Shown: positions 18,687 to 27,043, counted from the stretch's first letter. The stretch is 43,683 nt of DNA from Tissierellia bacterium (GCA_012838225.1 DUPT01000003.1:1-43683); one strand, 5' to 3'. The notes: a model not told the origin generated them from the sequence alone. Made by a program: numbers and translations.

Positions 18687-19949
18687 ATGAATCATATCGA
18701 TACCCTATGTACCCAAGCCGGCTATGATCCTAAGAGCGGGGACACCCGGATCGTTCCGATCTCGCAATCAACGACCTATTACTATGAGCAGGCGGCGGAT
18801 GTGGCAGCCCTCTTTGACCTGGCGGCTGAGGGACATATGTACTCCCGGATATCGAACCCGACGGTCGAGGTGTTGGAGAAGAAGCTGGCGGCCTTAGAGG
18901 GCGGTGTCGGTGCCCTGGGAGTGGCCAGCGGTCAGTCAGCCACCCTGCTGTCGGTTTTGACCATCACCGATGCGGGCGATCATATCATTGCCATGAACAA
19001 TCTCTATGGCGGAACGTTTACGCTGCTGTCGGCTACACTGGGGCGTCTCGGCATCGAGACGACCTTGATAGATCCATCAGCTTCTGAAGAGGAGATCGAT
19101 GGCTTAGTCAAGGAGAATACCAAGCTGATCTTTGGTGAGACGATCGGCAATCCGCTGGTCGATGTGCTCGATATCGAACGGATCGCTAGAATCGCCCATA
19201 AGCATAGGCTGCCGCTGTATGTCGACAATACGCTGGCGACGCCGGTGCTGTGTCGGCCGATCGAGTGGGGAGCCGATATCGTGGTCCATTCAGCCACCAA
19301 ATACCTGGACGGTCATGCCACCTCCTTAGGCGGCATCATCGTAGACTCCGGTCAATTCGACTGGCGGGCCAGCGGCCGCCACCACCAGTTGGTCGAGCCC
19401 GATCCCAACTATCATGGCCTGAGCTATGTTGAAAGCTTTGGTGAAGCCGCGTTTATCGTCCGGGCTCGGGCGGCCTTTCTGAGGGATTTCGGTACGACTC
19501 TCAGTCCGTTCAATGCCTTCTTGATCAATCTCGGCACCGAAACACTCCATTTAAGAATGGAGCGTCACTCCGAGAATGCACTTCAGGTCGCTCGTTTTTT
19601 AAAGGACCATCCCGGTGTGGAGTGGGTGGCCTATCCGGGACTATCGGGCTCAGCGTCGAAGGATCTGGCCGATAAATACCTCTCGGGCGGCTCGGGCATC
19701 ATTGCCTTTGGGGTGAGAGGCGGCAGTGACGAAGCGGTCAAGTTCATCGATTCACTCAAGCTGGCTTCGATGGTCGTCCATCTGGGGGATCTCAGGACAC
19801 ACGTATTGCATCCGGCGTCGATGACCCACCGCCAACTGAGTGAGGCCCAGCAAAGAGCCTCCGGCATCACCCCCAATCTGATCCGTCTGTCCGTCGGGAT
19901 CGAGAATGTGGCGGATATCATTGCCGATCTCGAGCAAGCCTTGGCATAG
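18687..19949 (+). CDS. metY: O-acetylhomoserine sulfhydrylase (aminocarboxypropyltransferase)
   Basis: A Cys/Met-metabolism PLP enzyme of 420 residues that makes homocysteine from O-acetylhomoserine and sulfide. It starts with HIDTLCTQAGYDPKSGDTR and QSTTYYY, typical of the MetY branch, and has MYSRISNPTVEVLEKKLAALEGG, the YGGTF region and the cofactor lysine K205 in HSATKYLDGHATSLGG. Length and the long loop after the lysine fit MetY better than the shorter cystathionine enzymes MetB and MetC (about 380-400 residues). ATG at 18687 follows GGAGGAAAG; a TTG four codons upstream lies inside the ribosome site and was rejected. First gene after the T-box. Its TAG stop is merged with the ribosome site of the next gene, whose product supplies its substrate. 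Confidence 0.93.
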   Translation: MNHIDTLCTQAGYDPKSGDTRIVPISQSTTYYYEQAADVAALFDLAAEGHMYSRISNPTVEVLEKKLAALEGGVGALGVASGQSATLLSVLTITDAGDHIIAMNNLYGGTFTLLSATLGRLGIETTLIDPSASEEEIDGLVKENTKLIFGETIGNPLVDVLDIERIARIAHKHRLPLYVDNTLATPVLCRPIEWGADIVVHSATKYLDGHATSLGGIIVDSGQFDWRASGRHHQLVEPDPNYHGLSYVESFGEAAFIVRARAAFLRDFGTTLSPFNAFLINLGTETLHLRMERHSENALQVARFLKDHPGVEWVAYPGLSGSASKDLADKYLSGGSGIIAFGVRGGSDEAVKFIDSLKLASMVVHLGDLRTHVLHPASMTHRQLSEAQQRASGITPNLIRLSVGIENVADIIADLEQALA

Positions 19950-19957
19950 GAGGAAGC

Positions 19958-21736
19958 ATGGCACCGATTATTGAGAAGAGTTTTCTCGAACCCAACCGCG
20001 ACACCTTTTGGATGACCAAGCGCCGAGCCAAGCACCAGGATATCCGGCCGCTCAAGATCGCCATCCTAAACCTGATGCCGAATAAGCTTGAGACCGAGGA
20101 GCAGTTGTTTCGGGTACTGTCGAATACGCCGCTGCAGATCGAGATCGACCTGATCCGGACCGAGAGCTATCAATCCAAGCATACGCCGCCGGAGATACTC
20201 CAGCAGCGCTACCGCTACTTTTCTGAGCTAAAAGACGAGAAGTTCGATGCCTTCATCATCACCGGCTCGCCGATCGAGCGGATGGACTTTGAGGAGGTGG
20301 CCTATTGGCAGGAGCTGACTCAGATCTTTGATTATGTGAGAGAACACGTCTATTCGACTCTGTTTTTATGCTGGTCGGCTCAGGCAGCGCTGTATTACTA
20401 CTACGGCATCCGTAAACAGTTGGTGGAAGATAAGATCTTTCGGGTGGAGCGGTTCAAAACGCTCTACGATGGTCCGCTGAGCCGAGGCTTTGATTCGAGC
20501 TTTGTCGTGCCTCAGTCGCGCTATACGCTGGTAAAGACCGATGATATCGATCGCCATCCCGGCCTGATCCTCTATGCCGGAAGCGATGAGAGCGGCGCGC
20601 AGATCGTGGCCAGTGACGATCACCGTTTTGTCTTCAAAGCCGGCCATTTAGAATATGATGAGACCACCCTCGATAAGGAGTATCGCCGGGATAAGGCCAA
20701 GGGCCTCCCGACCGAGCCGCCTGAGAATTATTATGAAAATGATGACCCGACCGGGGAGATCCTCGGCGGCTGGCGGGCCACCGCCAACCTGTTCTTCTCC
20801 AATTGGCTCAACTACTGCGTCTATCAGCAGACGCCCTATGAGATCGAGTCGATCCCAAAGAAGGTGGTGGCCAAGTTTGGGGGGACATCGCTCAGTGAAG
20901 CGGCACAGTTTTCGAAGGTCAAAGACATCGTTCAGAGCTCGAAGCAGGCGGTCATCGTGGCGTCGGCTCCGGGAAAAAGACATGCCCATGATCGTAAGAT
21001 CACCGATCAACTGATCGATTACAGCAATATCAAGCGAGAGATCGCCGGACTTTCCAAACGGATCGCTCAGTTGAAACTCTTGGGCCAGGAGAACCTTGAG
21101 CGGTTCAAGGACCGCTTCTGGGAGATCGCTGATCATCTGGCGCTCGATGGATCGGCCGGCGAGGAGATCGAGGCCGTCAGCCAATCACTCGAGGCCTCGG
21201 AGGACCGTTCGTTCATCGTCAGTCGAGGCGAATACCTAAACGCCAAGCTGCTGGCCAAGTACCTGGACTATCAGTTTGTGGATGCGACCGAGCTCATCCA
21301 GTTCGATGCCTCAGGCAATCTCGACCCTCACTCCACCAAAGAACAGATCCGACAGAAGCTGTCGCCCGGCCAAGGCGTGGTCGTCCCCGGCTTCTATGGC
21401 CGAAATCCCTATGGTCACATCAAACTGCTCGATCGGGGCGGCTCGGATATCACCGGTTCGCTGATCGCCTCAGCCCTAGGCTCGGAGGTCTATGAGAACT
21501 GGACCGATGTCAATGGGGTCCTCTCAGAGGATCCGGCGATCAATCCCCAAGCCAAAAGCTATGATTTTTTGAGCTATGAACAGCTGCTGGAGATCACGAA
21601 GGCCGGGGCCAGAGTCTATCACCCCGAGGCCATCAAGCCCTTGGTCGACTCCGGCGTTTTGCTGGAGATCAAAAATACCAATCAGCCGCTGGTGGCAGGT
21701 ACAAAGGTAGGTCATTATGAACCAACAAACGATTAG
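19958..21736 (+). CDS. Fusion protein: homoserine O-acetyltransferase (MetA) + aspartokinase catalytic domain without ACT domains
   Basis: A two-domain enzyme of 592 residues. Residues 1 to about 295 are MetA: ILNLMPNKLETE (37-48), catalytic cysteine C138 in LFLCWSAQAALYYYYGI, and H230 with E232 in AGHLEYD. E107 follows ITGSPI at the position where glutamate has been linked to acetyl-CoA rather than succinyl-CoA use, so acetyl transfer is expected. Residues about 301 to 585 are aspartokinase: KFGGTS (306-311), SRGEYLNAKLLA (422-433), DRGGSDITGSLIA (492-504), WTDVNGV (515-521) and YHPEAI (554-559). The protein ends a few residues after the kinase fold, so the two ACT domains that usually bind lysine or threonine are missing. 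There is no frameshift at the junction. ATG at 19958 follows AGGAGG; the 3' end overlaps hom by 20 bases. MetA and aspartokinase catalyse steps 4 and 1 of the same pathway. Confidence 0.93.
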   Translation: MAPIIEKSFLEPNRDTFWMTKRRAKHQDIRPLKIAILNLMPNKLETEEQLFRVLSNTPLQIEIDLIRTESYQSKHTPPEILQQRYRYFSELKDEKFDAFIITGSPIERMDFEEVAYWQELTQIFDYVREHVYSTLFLCWSAQAALYYYYGIRKQLVEDKIFRVERFKTLYDGPLSRGFDSSFVVPQSRYTLVKTDDIDRHPGLILYAGSDESGAQIVASDDHRFVFKAGHLEYDETTLDKEYRRDKAKGLPTEPPENYYENDDPTGEILGGWRATANLFFSNWLNYCVYQQTPYEIESIPKKVVAKFGGTSLSEAAQFSKVKDIVQSSKQAVIVASAPGKRHAHDRKITDQLIDYSNIKREIAGLSKRIAQLKLLGQENLERFKDRFWEIADHLALDGSAGEEIEAVSQSLEASEDRSFIVSRGEYLNAKLLAKYLDYQFVDATELIQFDASGNLDPHSTKEQIRQKLSPGQGVVVPGFYGRNPYGHIKLLDRGGSDITGSLIASALGSEVYENWTDVNGVLSEDPAINPQAKSYDFLSYEQLLEITKAGARVYHPEAIKPLVDSGVLLEIKNTNQPLVAGTKVGHYEPTND

Positions 21737-22700
21737 GCTGGCCCTCTTGGGGCATGGGACCGTCGGACGATCGGTTCGACAGATCCTGATCGAGCACTCG
21801 GACCGGATCCGTGAGGTCATACGCCAACGAACGAATCGGTCAATCGAGCTAGAGCTTGTCGGTGTGCTGGTGAAAGACCTCGGCAAGCATAAGGAGCTCA
21901 GAGACGCCACCGCCGATGCCGAGTCGCTTTTTGGGCCGGAGGTCGATCTCGTGATTGAGCTCTTAGGCGGACTGGAGCCGGCCACCGGCTTGATCAAACA
22001 GGCACTGGCTCAGGGCAAAGACGTCGTAACGGCGAATAAGCAGGCCCTATTTCGAGCCAAGGGTGAGCTTGAGGCATTGGCCCGGGAGCATCGGGTCAGC
22101 TTAGCCTATGAAGGCGCGGTGGCCGGAGCGGTGCCGATCCTCCGAAGCATCCGATCGCTCGCCACCGGTGAGATCACCCGGATCGAAGGGATATTAAACG
22201 GTTCGACCAACTATATTTTGACGCAGGTGGCCGGGGGCATGCCACTGGAGCAGGCGCTAACAGAAGCCTCACAAAAGGGTTTACTGGAAGCTGATCCGAC
22301 CAGCGATGTCGAGGGCTTTGATGCCATGTATAAGCTCGGTATTCTAACGTATTTTGCTACCGGACACTATCCCTCAGACGAACAGATCGAGCGGAGGGGG
22401 ATCACCGGTCTGAGTGAAGCGGCCATCGCACAGGCCAGAGCCGAGCATAAAAAATATAAGCTCATCGCCAGCGCTGATTTTAAACGGCAGCAGTACTCTA
22501 TCAAGCCGGTGGCCATCGGGGCAGACCACGAGCTCTATCAGGTGGAGGGCGCTCGAAATGGTATCACGCTTTGGCATGAATTTGCCGGTGAGTTGTCCTT
22601 TCAGGGGCCAGGTGCCGGCGGCTTTGAGACGGCTTCGGCCGTCATCGGCGATCTGATCGATACCGTCTGTCACAGACTATTAAGGAGACAATATGATTAA
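21717..22700 (+). CDS. hom: Homoserine dehydrogenase lacking the C-terminal ACT domain
   Basis: NAD(P)H-dependent reduction of aspartate semialdehyde to homoserine, 327 residues. The Rossmann motif is GHGTVG (12-17). VVTANKQAL holds K108, NGSTNYIL lies at 161-168, and the active-site signature DPTSDVEGFDAMYKL carries the catalytic pair D202 and K206. The substrate-binding part continues to a normal catalytic-core end, GPGAGGFETASAVIGDLI, and then stops after about 12 residues. Most Bacillota Hom proteins are roughly 100 residues longer and end in an ACT domain for threonine control; this one does not. ATG at 21717 has AAAGGTAGG upstream, inside the preceding gene, so it is likely translated by coupling. 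It overlaps asd by eight bases. Confidence 0.95.
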   Translation: MNQQTIRLALLGHGTVGRSVRQILIEHSDRIREVIRQRTNRSIELELVGVLVKDLGKHKELRDATADAESLFGPEVDLVIELLGGLEPATGLIKQALAQGKDVVTANKQALFRAKGELEALAREHRVSLAYEGAVAGAVPILRSIRSLATGEITRIEGILNGSTNYILTQVAGGMPLEQALTEASQKGLLEADPTSDVEGFDAMYKLGILTYFATGHYPSDEQIERRGITGLSEAAIAQARAEHKKYKLIASADFKRQQYSIKPVAIGADHELYQVEGARNGITLWHEFAGELSFQGPGAGGFETASAVIGDLIDTVCHRLLRRQYD

Positions 22701-23652
22701 ACTGGCTGTCGTAGGCGCGACGGGACTGGTCGGAGAGACCATCCTGGAGGAGCTTGCCAAAAGAGACTATGACCTGGATATCAAGCTATTGACCTCGGCT
22801 CAATCAGCTTCTCAGGCGATCCATTTCAAAGGAAGGGAGCTGATCACTGAGGTGTTAGGCCCGGATAGCTTCCAAGCGATCGATTATGCCTTGTTTGCCA
22901 TCGATGGTGAACTCGCCAAAGTCTATGTTCCTCAGGCCGCTCAAGCCGGCTGTGTCGTGATCGATAATTCGAGTGCCTTTCGGATGGAGCAGAGTGTACC
23001 GCTGGTCGTGCCGGAGGTCAATCCGGCGGTGCTTAAAACCCATCAGGGCATCATCGCCAACCCCAACTGCTCGACCATTCAATCGGTCGTGCCGCTGGGA
23101 GCGCTTCGGTCCTACGGTCTAAAGCGCGTCATCTATACCACCTATCAGTCGGTCTCGGGATCAGGCAGAGCCGGCATTGAGGATTTGGTGCGCGGCCAAA
23201 GAGGGGAGGCACCTCAGTTCTATCCGGTCGCGATTAACAATAATGTCATACCGCAGATCGATGACTTCTTAGCGGACGGCTATACCAAAGAAGAACAGAA
23301 GATGATCGAAGAGACGAAAAAGATCCTGGAGTTACCTGACTTGAAAGTGACGGCTACGACCGTTCGGGTGCCGCTGCAGAGCGCTCACTCGGTCGCGATG
23401 GTCGTTGAGATGGAGAAGCCGTTCGATCTGGCAGCGGTGAAGCAGCTCCTAGCCGAAGCACCCGGTCTTAGCCTGATCGATTGGCCCGATTATCCGACGC
23501 CGCTCCAAGCGGCCGGTCGAGAGGATATCCTGGTCGGTCGCATCAGACGAGATAACTCTGCCCCCAACAGCCTGCATATCTGGTGTGTAGCGGATAATAT
23601 CCGAAAGGGAGCGGCCGGAAACGCCGTTCAGATCCTGGATGAGCTGATTTGA
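22693..23652 (+). CDS. asd: Aspartate-semialdehyde dehydrogenase
   Basis: Reduces aspartyl phosphate to aspartate semialdehyde, 319 residues. It shows the NADP-binding GATGLVG (8-14), DNSSAFRM (91-98), the catalytic cysteine C126 in NPNCSTIQ, YQSVSGSGRAG, and R225 and H232 in the conserved RVPLQSAHS region. Family members are often about 330 residues, so it is slightly short but complete. It is the last gene of the operon, overlaps hom by eight bases and has AAGGAGA before its ATG. With the upstream fusion protein, Hom and MetY it completes the route from aspartate to homocysteine. The intermediate also feeds lysine synthesis, whose own genes are not in this window. Confidence 0.97.
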   Translation: MIKLAVVGATGLVGETILEELAKRDYDLDIKLLTSAQSASQAIHFKGRELITEVLGPDSFQAIDYALFAIDGELAKVYVPQAAQAGCVVIDNSSAFRMEQSVPLVVPEVNPAVLKTHQGIIANPNCSTIQSVVPLGALRSYGLKRVIYTTYQSVSGSGRAGIEDLVRGQRGEAPQFYPVAINNNVIPQIDDFLADGYTKEEQKMIEETKKILELPDLKVTATTVRVPLQSAHSVAMVVEMEKPFDLAAVKQLLAEAPGLSLIDWPDYPTPLQAAGREDILVGRIRRDNSAPNSLHIWCVADNIRKGAAGNAVQILDELI

Positions 23653-23679
23653 GCAAGGCTGGATCGATCGAGAAAGTCC

Positions 23680-23708
23680 TTCCTCAATGAGCCCGAATAT
23701 GCTATACT
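23680..23708 (+). promoter_or_regulatory. Possible extended -10 promoter downstream of asd
   Basis: TGCTATACT (23700-23708) is an extended -10 element. The -35 region (TTCCTC at 23680-23685) is poor. A transcript from here would meet the terminator at 23799-23824 after about 110 bases, so it might give a small RNA or an attenuated leader of the S10 operon. Confidence 0.4.
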
Positions 23709-23798
23709 GGAACCGAACCTAAGTTGAGTTCATCAAAGAATCCCAACGGATGTCATTTATCGAGGGATTTATCGGCCACCAACTAAAAAAACTTACCG

Positions 23799-23824
23799 AA
23801 ACCCCTTGACAACAGGGGGTTTTT
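23799..23824 (+). terminator. Terminator of the met operon, overlapping the rpsJ promoter
   Basis: AAACCCC (23799-23805) pairs with GGGGTTT (23816-23822), and T residues run to 23824. The loop contains TTGACA, the -35 box of the rpsJ promoter. The stem is short, so termination may be partial. Confidence 0.6.
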
Positions 23825-23834
23825 CATTTAATGT
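23806..23834 (+). promoter_or_regulatory. Promoter of the S10 operon
   Basis: A perfect TTGACA (23806-23811) is followed after 17 bases by TAATGT (23829-23834), a moderate -10. ATGTATAT follows immediately and may contain an alternative -10 with less suitable spacing. Confidence 0.65.
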
Positions 23835-23839
23835 ATATG

Positions 23840-23985
23840 AGTGTGCCCGAGAACGGTGATGGCAGAGGTTACCCGCCTACCGGGACATTTTTGTCGGAGC
23901 GAGAATGACTCAGCGAGGTCATTCGACGGGCATATTTACTACGGAACACCAGGACCCGTGTTACGTAAACTAATAGGAGGAATTC
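23840..23985 (+). promoter_or_regulatory. Structured leader of rpsJ
   Basis: An outer helix can form between TGCCCG (23844-23849) and CGGGCA (23927-23932). It encloses a perfect 7-bp hairpin, GAATGAC (23903-23909) with GTCATTC (23918-23924). A third hairpin, ACG/CGT plus AACAC (23945-23949) with GTGTT (23958-23962), ends about ten bases before the rpsJ ribosome site. Such a three-part leader in front of the largest ribosomal operon suggests autoregulation. I do not recognise the E. coli L4-binding S10 leader in it. Confidence 0.5.
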
Positions 23986-24294
23986 ATGGAAGGTCAAAAA
24001 ATCAGAATTAAACTCAAGTCGTTTGATCATAAGATCTTAGATCAATCAGCTCAGAAAATCGTTGAGACAGCGAATAAGACCGGTGCCAGTGTATCGGGAC
24101 CGATCCCGCTGCCGACTGAAAAGGAAATTATCACGGTCATCCGCGCTACCCATAAATATAAGGATAGCCGGGAGCAATTCGAAGTCAAAACCCACAAGCG
24201 CCTGATCGACATTTCCGGAACCAGCAAACGAACGGTAGATTCGCTGATGCGTCTCGACCTGCCGGCCGGCGTCGACATTGAAATCAAACTGTAG
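23986..24294 (+). CDS. rpsJ: 30S ribosomal protein S10
   Basis: Small-subunit head protein, 102 residues, also the NusG/NusB partner in antitermination in other bacteria. It starts [22 protein letters not shown], with [29 protein letters not shown] and a C-terminal [16 protein letters not shown], all diagnostic. AGGAGG precedes the ATG. First gene of the S10 operon. A small GATTGC/GCAATC hairpin (24307-24324) follows it before rplC. Confidence 0.99.
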   Translation: MEGQKIRIKLKSFDHKILDQSAQKIVETANKTGASVSGPIPLPTEKEIITVIRATHKYKDSREQFEVKTHKRLIDISGTSKRTVDSLMRLDLPAGVDIEIKL

Positions 24295-24347
24295 AAATTT
24301 TAGTACGATTGCTCGAAAGCAATCCGCTGTAAAATGATGGAGGAATC

Positions 24348-24980
24348 ATGAAAGCTATGATCGGTCGTAAGATCGGGATGACGCAGCTCTTCGATGACAA
24401 AGGGGTCGAAGTCCCCGTAACCGTTATCGAATGCGGACCTGCCGTCGTCACACAGATCAAAACCCAGGAGAAGGATGGCTACCAGGCTGTTCAGATCGGG
24501 TTTGATGAGATGAAGGAATCACGTATGAATAAGCCGGCGCTGGGCCATTTCAAAAAAGCCGGTGTGTCTCCGAGACGTCGCCTGAAAGAAGTCAAGGTCG
24601 ATGACGTTTCCCAATACAGCCTCGGTCAAGAACTGAAGGCCGACGTGTTCGCCAAGGGCGACTATGTCGATATCAGCGGAAAATCCAAGGGTAAAGGCAC
24701 CCAAGGGATCATCCGTCGCTGGAATCACGGCCGTGGACCGGAGAGTCACGGTTCGAAGTTCCACCGCACCCCGGGAGCCCGCAGCGGTTCCTCGACCCCC
24801 GGACGAGTCTTCAAAGGCCAACGCGGCCCCGGCCGGATGGGCTATGTCAATGTAACTGTGCAGAACCTCGAAGTGGTCTTGGTCGATCCCGAGAGAAATC
24901 TGATGCTGGTCAAGGGCGCCGTTCCGGGTCCGAAAAAAGGCATCATCACCATCAAGTCCACTGTGAAGATGAATAAATAA
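24348..24980 (+). CDS. rplC: 50S ribosomal protein L3
   Basis: Early-assembly 23S rRNA-binding protein near the peptidyl transferase centre, 210 residues. It starts [20 protein letters not shown] and has the loop region [17 protein letters not shown] and [14 protein letters not shown] that reaches the catalytic centre. The TAA stop runs straight into GGAGG of the rplD ribosome site. Confidence 0.99.
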   Translation: MKAMIGRKIGMTQLFDDKGVEVPVTVIECGPAVVTQIKTQEKDGYQAVQIGFDEMKESRMNKPALGHFKKAGVSPRRRLKEVKVDDVSQYSLGQELKADVFAKGDYVDISGKSKGKGTQGIIRRWNHGRGPESHGSKFHRTPGARSGSSTPGRVFKGQRGPGRMGYVNVTVQNLEVVLVDPERNLMLVKGAVPGPKKGIITIKSTVKMNK

Positions 24981-24991
24981 GGAGGACACTT

Positions 24992-25615
24992 ATGCCAACA
25001 ATCAAAATGCGAAATCAATTAGGCAATGAAGTTGAATCCGTCGAACTCAGCGATTCAATCTTTGGAATCGAACCTAATGTGCATGTCATGCACGAAGCGG
25101 TCGTCAACTACCTGGCCAATCAGCGTCAAGGTACCTTTGCCGCCAAGACTCGAGCCGATGTTCGCGGCGGCGGCCGAAAGCCCTTTCGTCAAAAGGGGAC
25201 CGGTCGGGCCCGTCAAGGCTCCACCACCTCGCCGAACCAGATCGGCGGTGGGGTCGTCTTCGCCAAGAAGCCGCGTGACTTCTCGTATAGTCTGCCTAAG
25301 AAGATCCGCCGCTTAGCCCTCAAGAGTGCGTTGAGCCAAAAGGTCCTGGACGAAGAACTGATCCTGGTCGACAAGCTCGAACTCGAAAATGGCAAGACCA
25401 AGGAAATGGTGACCATCCTGAGCGCCTTCGAAGCGGATAAAAAGCCGCTGATCGTGCTGGGAGATAAGAATGTCGCAGTGGAGCGGGCAGCCCGCAACCT
25501 GCCGAATGCCAAGGTCATCTACACGAACAATATCAACACTTACCAGATCCTGAACCATCAGAACCTGATTCTGACCAAGGATGCACTCGATCTGATCGAG
25601 GAGGTCTACAAATAA
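24992..25615 (+). CDS. rplD: 50S ribosomal protein L4
   Basis: Exit-tunnel protein, 207 residues. The extended tunnel loop is visible as [23 protein letters not shown], the site of macrolide-resistance changes, and reads as wild type. The C-terminal [25 protein letters not shown] is typical. In enterobacteria L4 represses the S10 operon. The TAA stop and the next ATG share one base. Confidence 0.99.
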   Translation: MPTIKMRNQLGNEVESVELSDSIFGIEPNVHVMHEAVVNYLANQRQGTFAAKTRADVRGGGRKPFRQKGTGRARQGSTTSPNQIGGGVVFAKKPRDFSYSLPKKIRRLALKSALSQKVLDEELILVDKLELENGKTKEMVTILSAFEADKKPLIVLGDKNVAVERAARNLPNAKVIYTNNINTYQILNHQNLILTKDALDLIEEVYK

Positions 25616-25902
25616 TGAACGCCTACGATATTATAATCGCCCCGATTATTTCGGAAAGCTCGACTGAAAATATCGAGCAGAAGAAATATACCTTCCGGGT
25701 CGACCCGAGAGCAAACAAGTACCAGATCAAGGATGCTGTCGAAGAAATCTTTAAAGTCGATGTGGCTCGTGTCAATACGATGCACGTCGTCGGCAAAGAA
25801 AAGCGCCAAGGTCGTTACACCGGCTTTACCCGCAGTTGGAAAAAAGCCATCGTGACACTGACCCCCGACAGCAAAGAGATTCAGATCTTTGAAGGCCTGT
25901 AG
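25615..25902 (+). CDS. rplW: 50S ribosomal protein L23
   Basis: Exit-site protein that docks trigger factor and the signal recognition particle, 95 residues. It starts [27 protein letters not shown] with the family lysine-rich core [20 protein letters not shown] and the loop [20 protein letters not shown]. Its start overlaps the rplD stop by one base, so translation is coupled; its TAG stop forms part of the rplB ribosome site. Confidence 0.99.
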   Translation: MNAYDIIIAPIISESSTENIEQKKYTFRVDPRANKYQIKDAVEEIFKVDVARVNTMHVVGKEKRQGRYTGFTRSWKKAIVTLTPDSKEIQIFEGL

Positions 25903-25910
25903 GAGGAATC

Positions 25911-26741
25911 ATGTCGATCAAAACATTTAAACCGACCTCGGATGGCCTGCGTCACGCGGCTCTGCCGAGTTTCGAAGAAATCACCAAGAGCGAACCGGAG
26001 AAAACACTGCTGGTTCCGCTAAAGAAAAAAGCCGGGCGCAATGCCCAAGGCAAGATCACCGTTCGCCATCGTGGCGGGGGTCATCAAAGAAAGTATCGTC
26101 TGATCGACTTCAAACGTCGTAAAGACAACGTACCGGCTCGCGTAGCGGCGATCGAATACGATCCCAATCGCTCGGCCTACATCGCTCTGTTGCACTATGT
26201 CGACGGTGCCAAAAGCTACATCTTGGCCCCCAATCGCTTAAAGGTCAATGACACGGTCGTCAGCGGTGAAGATGTCGATATCAAGGTCGGTAACGCCCTG
26301 CCGCTGAGCTCCATCCCGCTGGGTACGATCATCCACAATATCGAGCTCAAAGCCGGTAAAGGCGGCCAACTCGTCCGCAGCGCCGGAAACTTCGCTCAGC
26401 TGATGGCTCGCGAAGGTGACTATGTTCAAGTCCGTCTGCCCTCGGGCGAGGTCCGTATGATCCGTAAGGAATGCCGGGCCACCATCGGTCAAGTCGGAAA
26501 TATCGAACACGAGATCGTCAATCTCGGTAAAGCCGGTCGCACCCGCAATATGGGCCGTCGTCCGCACGTTCGCGGTAGCGCGATGAACCCGGTCGATCAC
26601 CCGCACGGCGGTGGTGAGGGGAAAGCCCCCATCGGTCGTCCGTCACCGGTCAGCCCCTGGGGTGTCCCGACAGCCGGATACAAAACACGTAAAAAAGGCA
26701 AACATTCCGATAAGTACATTGTTCGTAAGCGGAAGAAGTAA
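25911..26741 (+). CDS. rplB: 50S ribosomal protein L2
   Basis: Core protein close to the peptidyl transferase centre, 276 residues. It has [18 protein letters not shown] near the N-terminus and the highly conserved [15 protein letters not shown] with the functional histidine, followed by [21 protein letters not shown]. Length and motifs are canonical. Confidence 0.99.
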   Translation: MSIKTFKPTSDGLRHAALPSFEEITKSEPEKTLLVPLKKKAGRNAQGKITVRHRGGGHQRKYRLIDFKRRKDNVPARVAAIEYDPNRSAYIALLHYVDGAKSYILAPNRLKVNDTVVSGEDVDIKVGNALPLSSIPLGTIIHNIELKAGKGGQLVRSAGNFAQLMAREGDYVQVRLPSGEVRMIRKECRATIGQVGNIEHEIVNLGKAGRTRNMGRRPHVRGSAMNPVDHPHGGGEGKAPIGRPSPVSPWGVPTAGYKTRKKGKHSDKYIVRKRKK

Positions 26742-26753
26742 AAGGAGAGCCAA

Positions 26754-27035
26754 TTGAGTAGATCAATGAAAAAAGGCCCCTTCGTCCATGCCGGTCTGTT
26801 AAAGAAGATCGAAGCGATGAATGCCAAAAATGAGAAAAAAGTAGTCAAGACCTGGTCCCGCTCATCGACCATCTTTCCGCAATTTGTCGGACATACGATT
26901 GCCGTACATGACGGTCGCAAGCACATCCCGGTCTATATCGTCGAAGATATGGTCGGCCACAAACTCGGTGAATTTGCCCCCACCCGCACCTTCCGCGGTC
27001 ATGCCGGGGACAAAAAGACCAAGCTGAAGAGATAG
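26754..27035 (+). CDS. rpsS: 30S ribosomal protein S19
   Basis: Head protein of the small subunit, 93 residues. The start is TTG at 26754: AAAGGAGAG lies seven bases upstream and the protein then reads [11 protein letters not shown] as expected, whereas the next ATG would remove four conserved residues. The C-terminal part has [21 protein letters not shown]. The TAG stop is merged with the rplV ribosome site. Confidence 0.98.
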   Translation: MSRSMKKGPFVHAGLLKKIEAMNAKNEKKVVKTWSRSSTIFPQFVGHTIAVHDGRKHIPVYIVEDMVGHKLGEFAPTRTFRGHAGDKKTKLKR

Positions 27036-27043
27036 GAGAGATC

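Noticed and set aside
20648..21184. Minus-strand frame of 178 codons opposite the metA-aspartokinase junction
   Set aside because: Examined because it covers the fusion point. It shows no family motif, and the plus-strand reading is unambiguous on both sides.
19958..21736. Sequencing error joining two separate genes metA and lysC
   Set aside because: The frame stays open over both domains with good codon use at the junction, and there is no ribosome site or start codon of normal quality before the kinase domain. A single-base error cannot be excluded formally but is not suggested.
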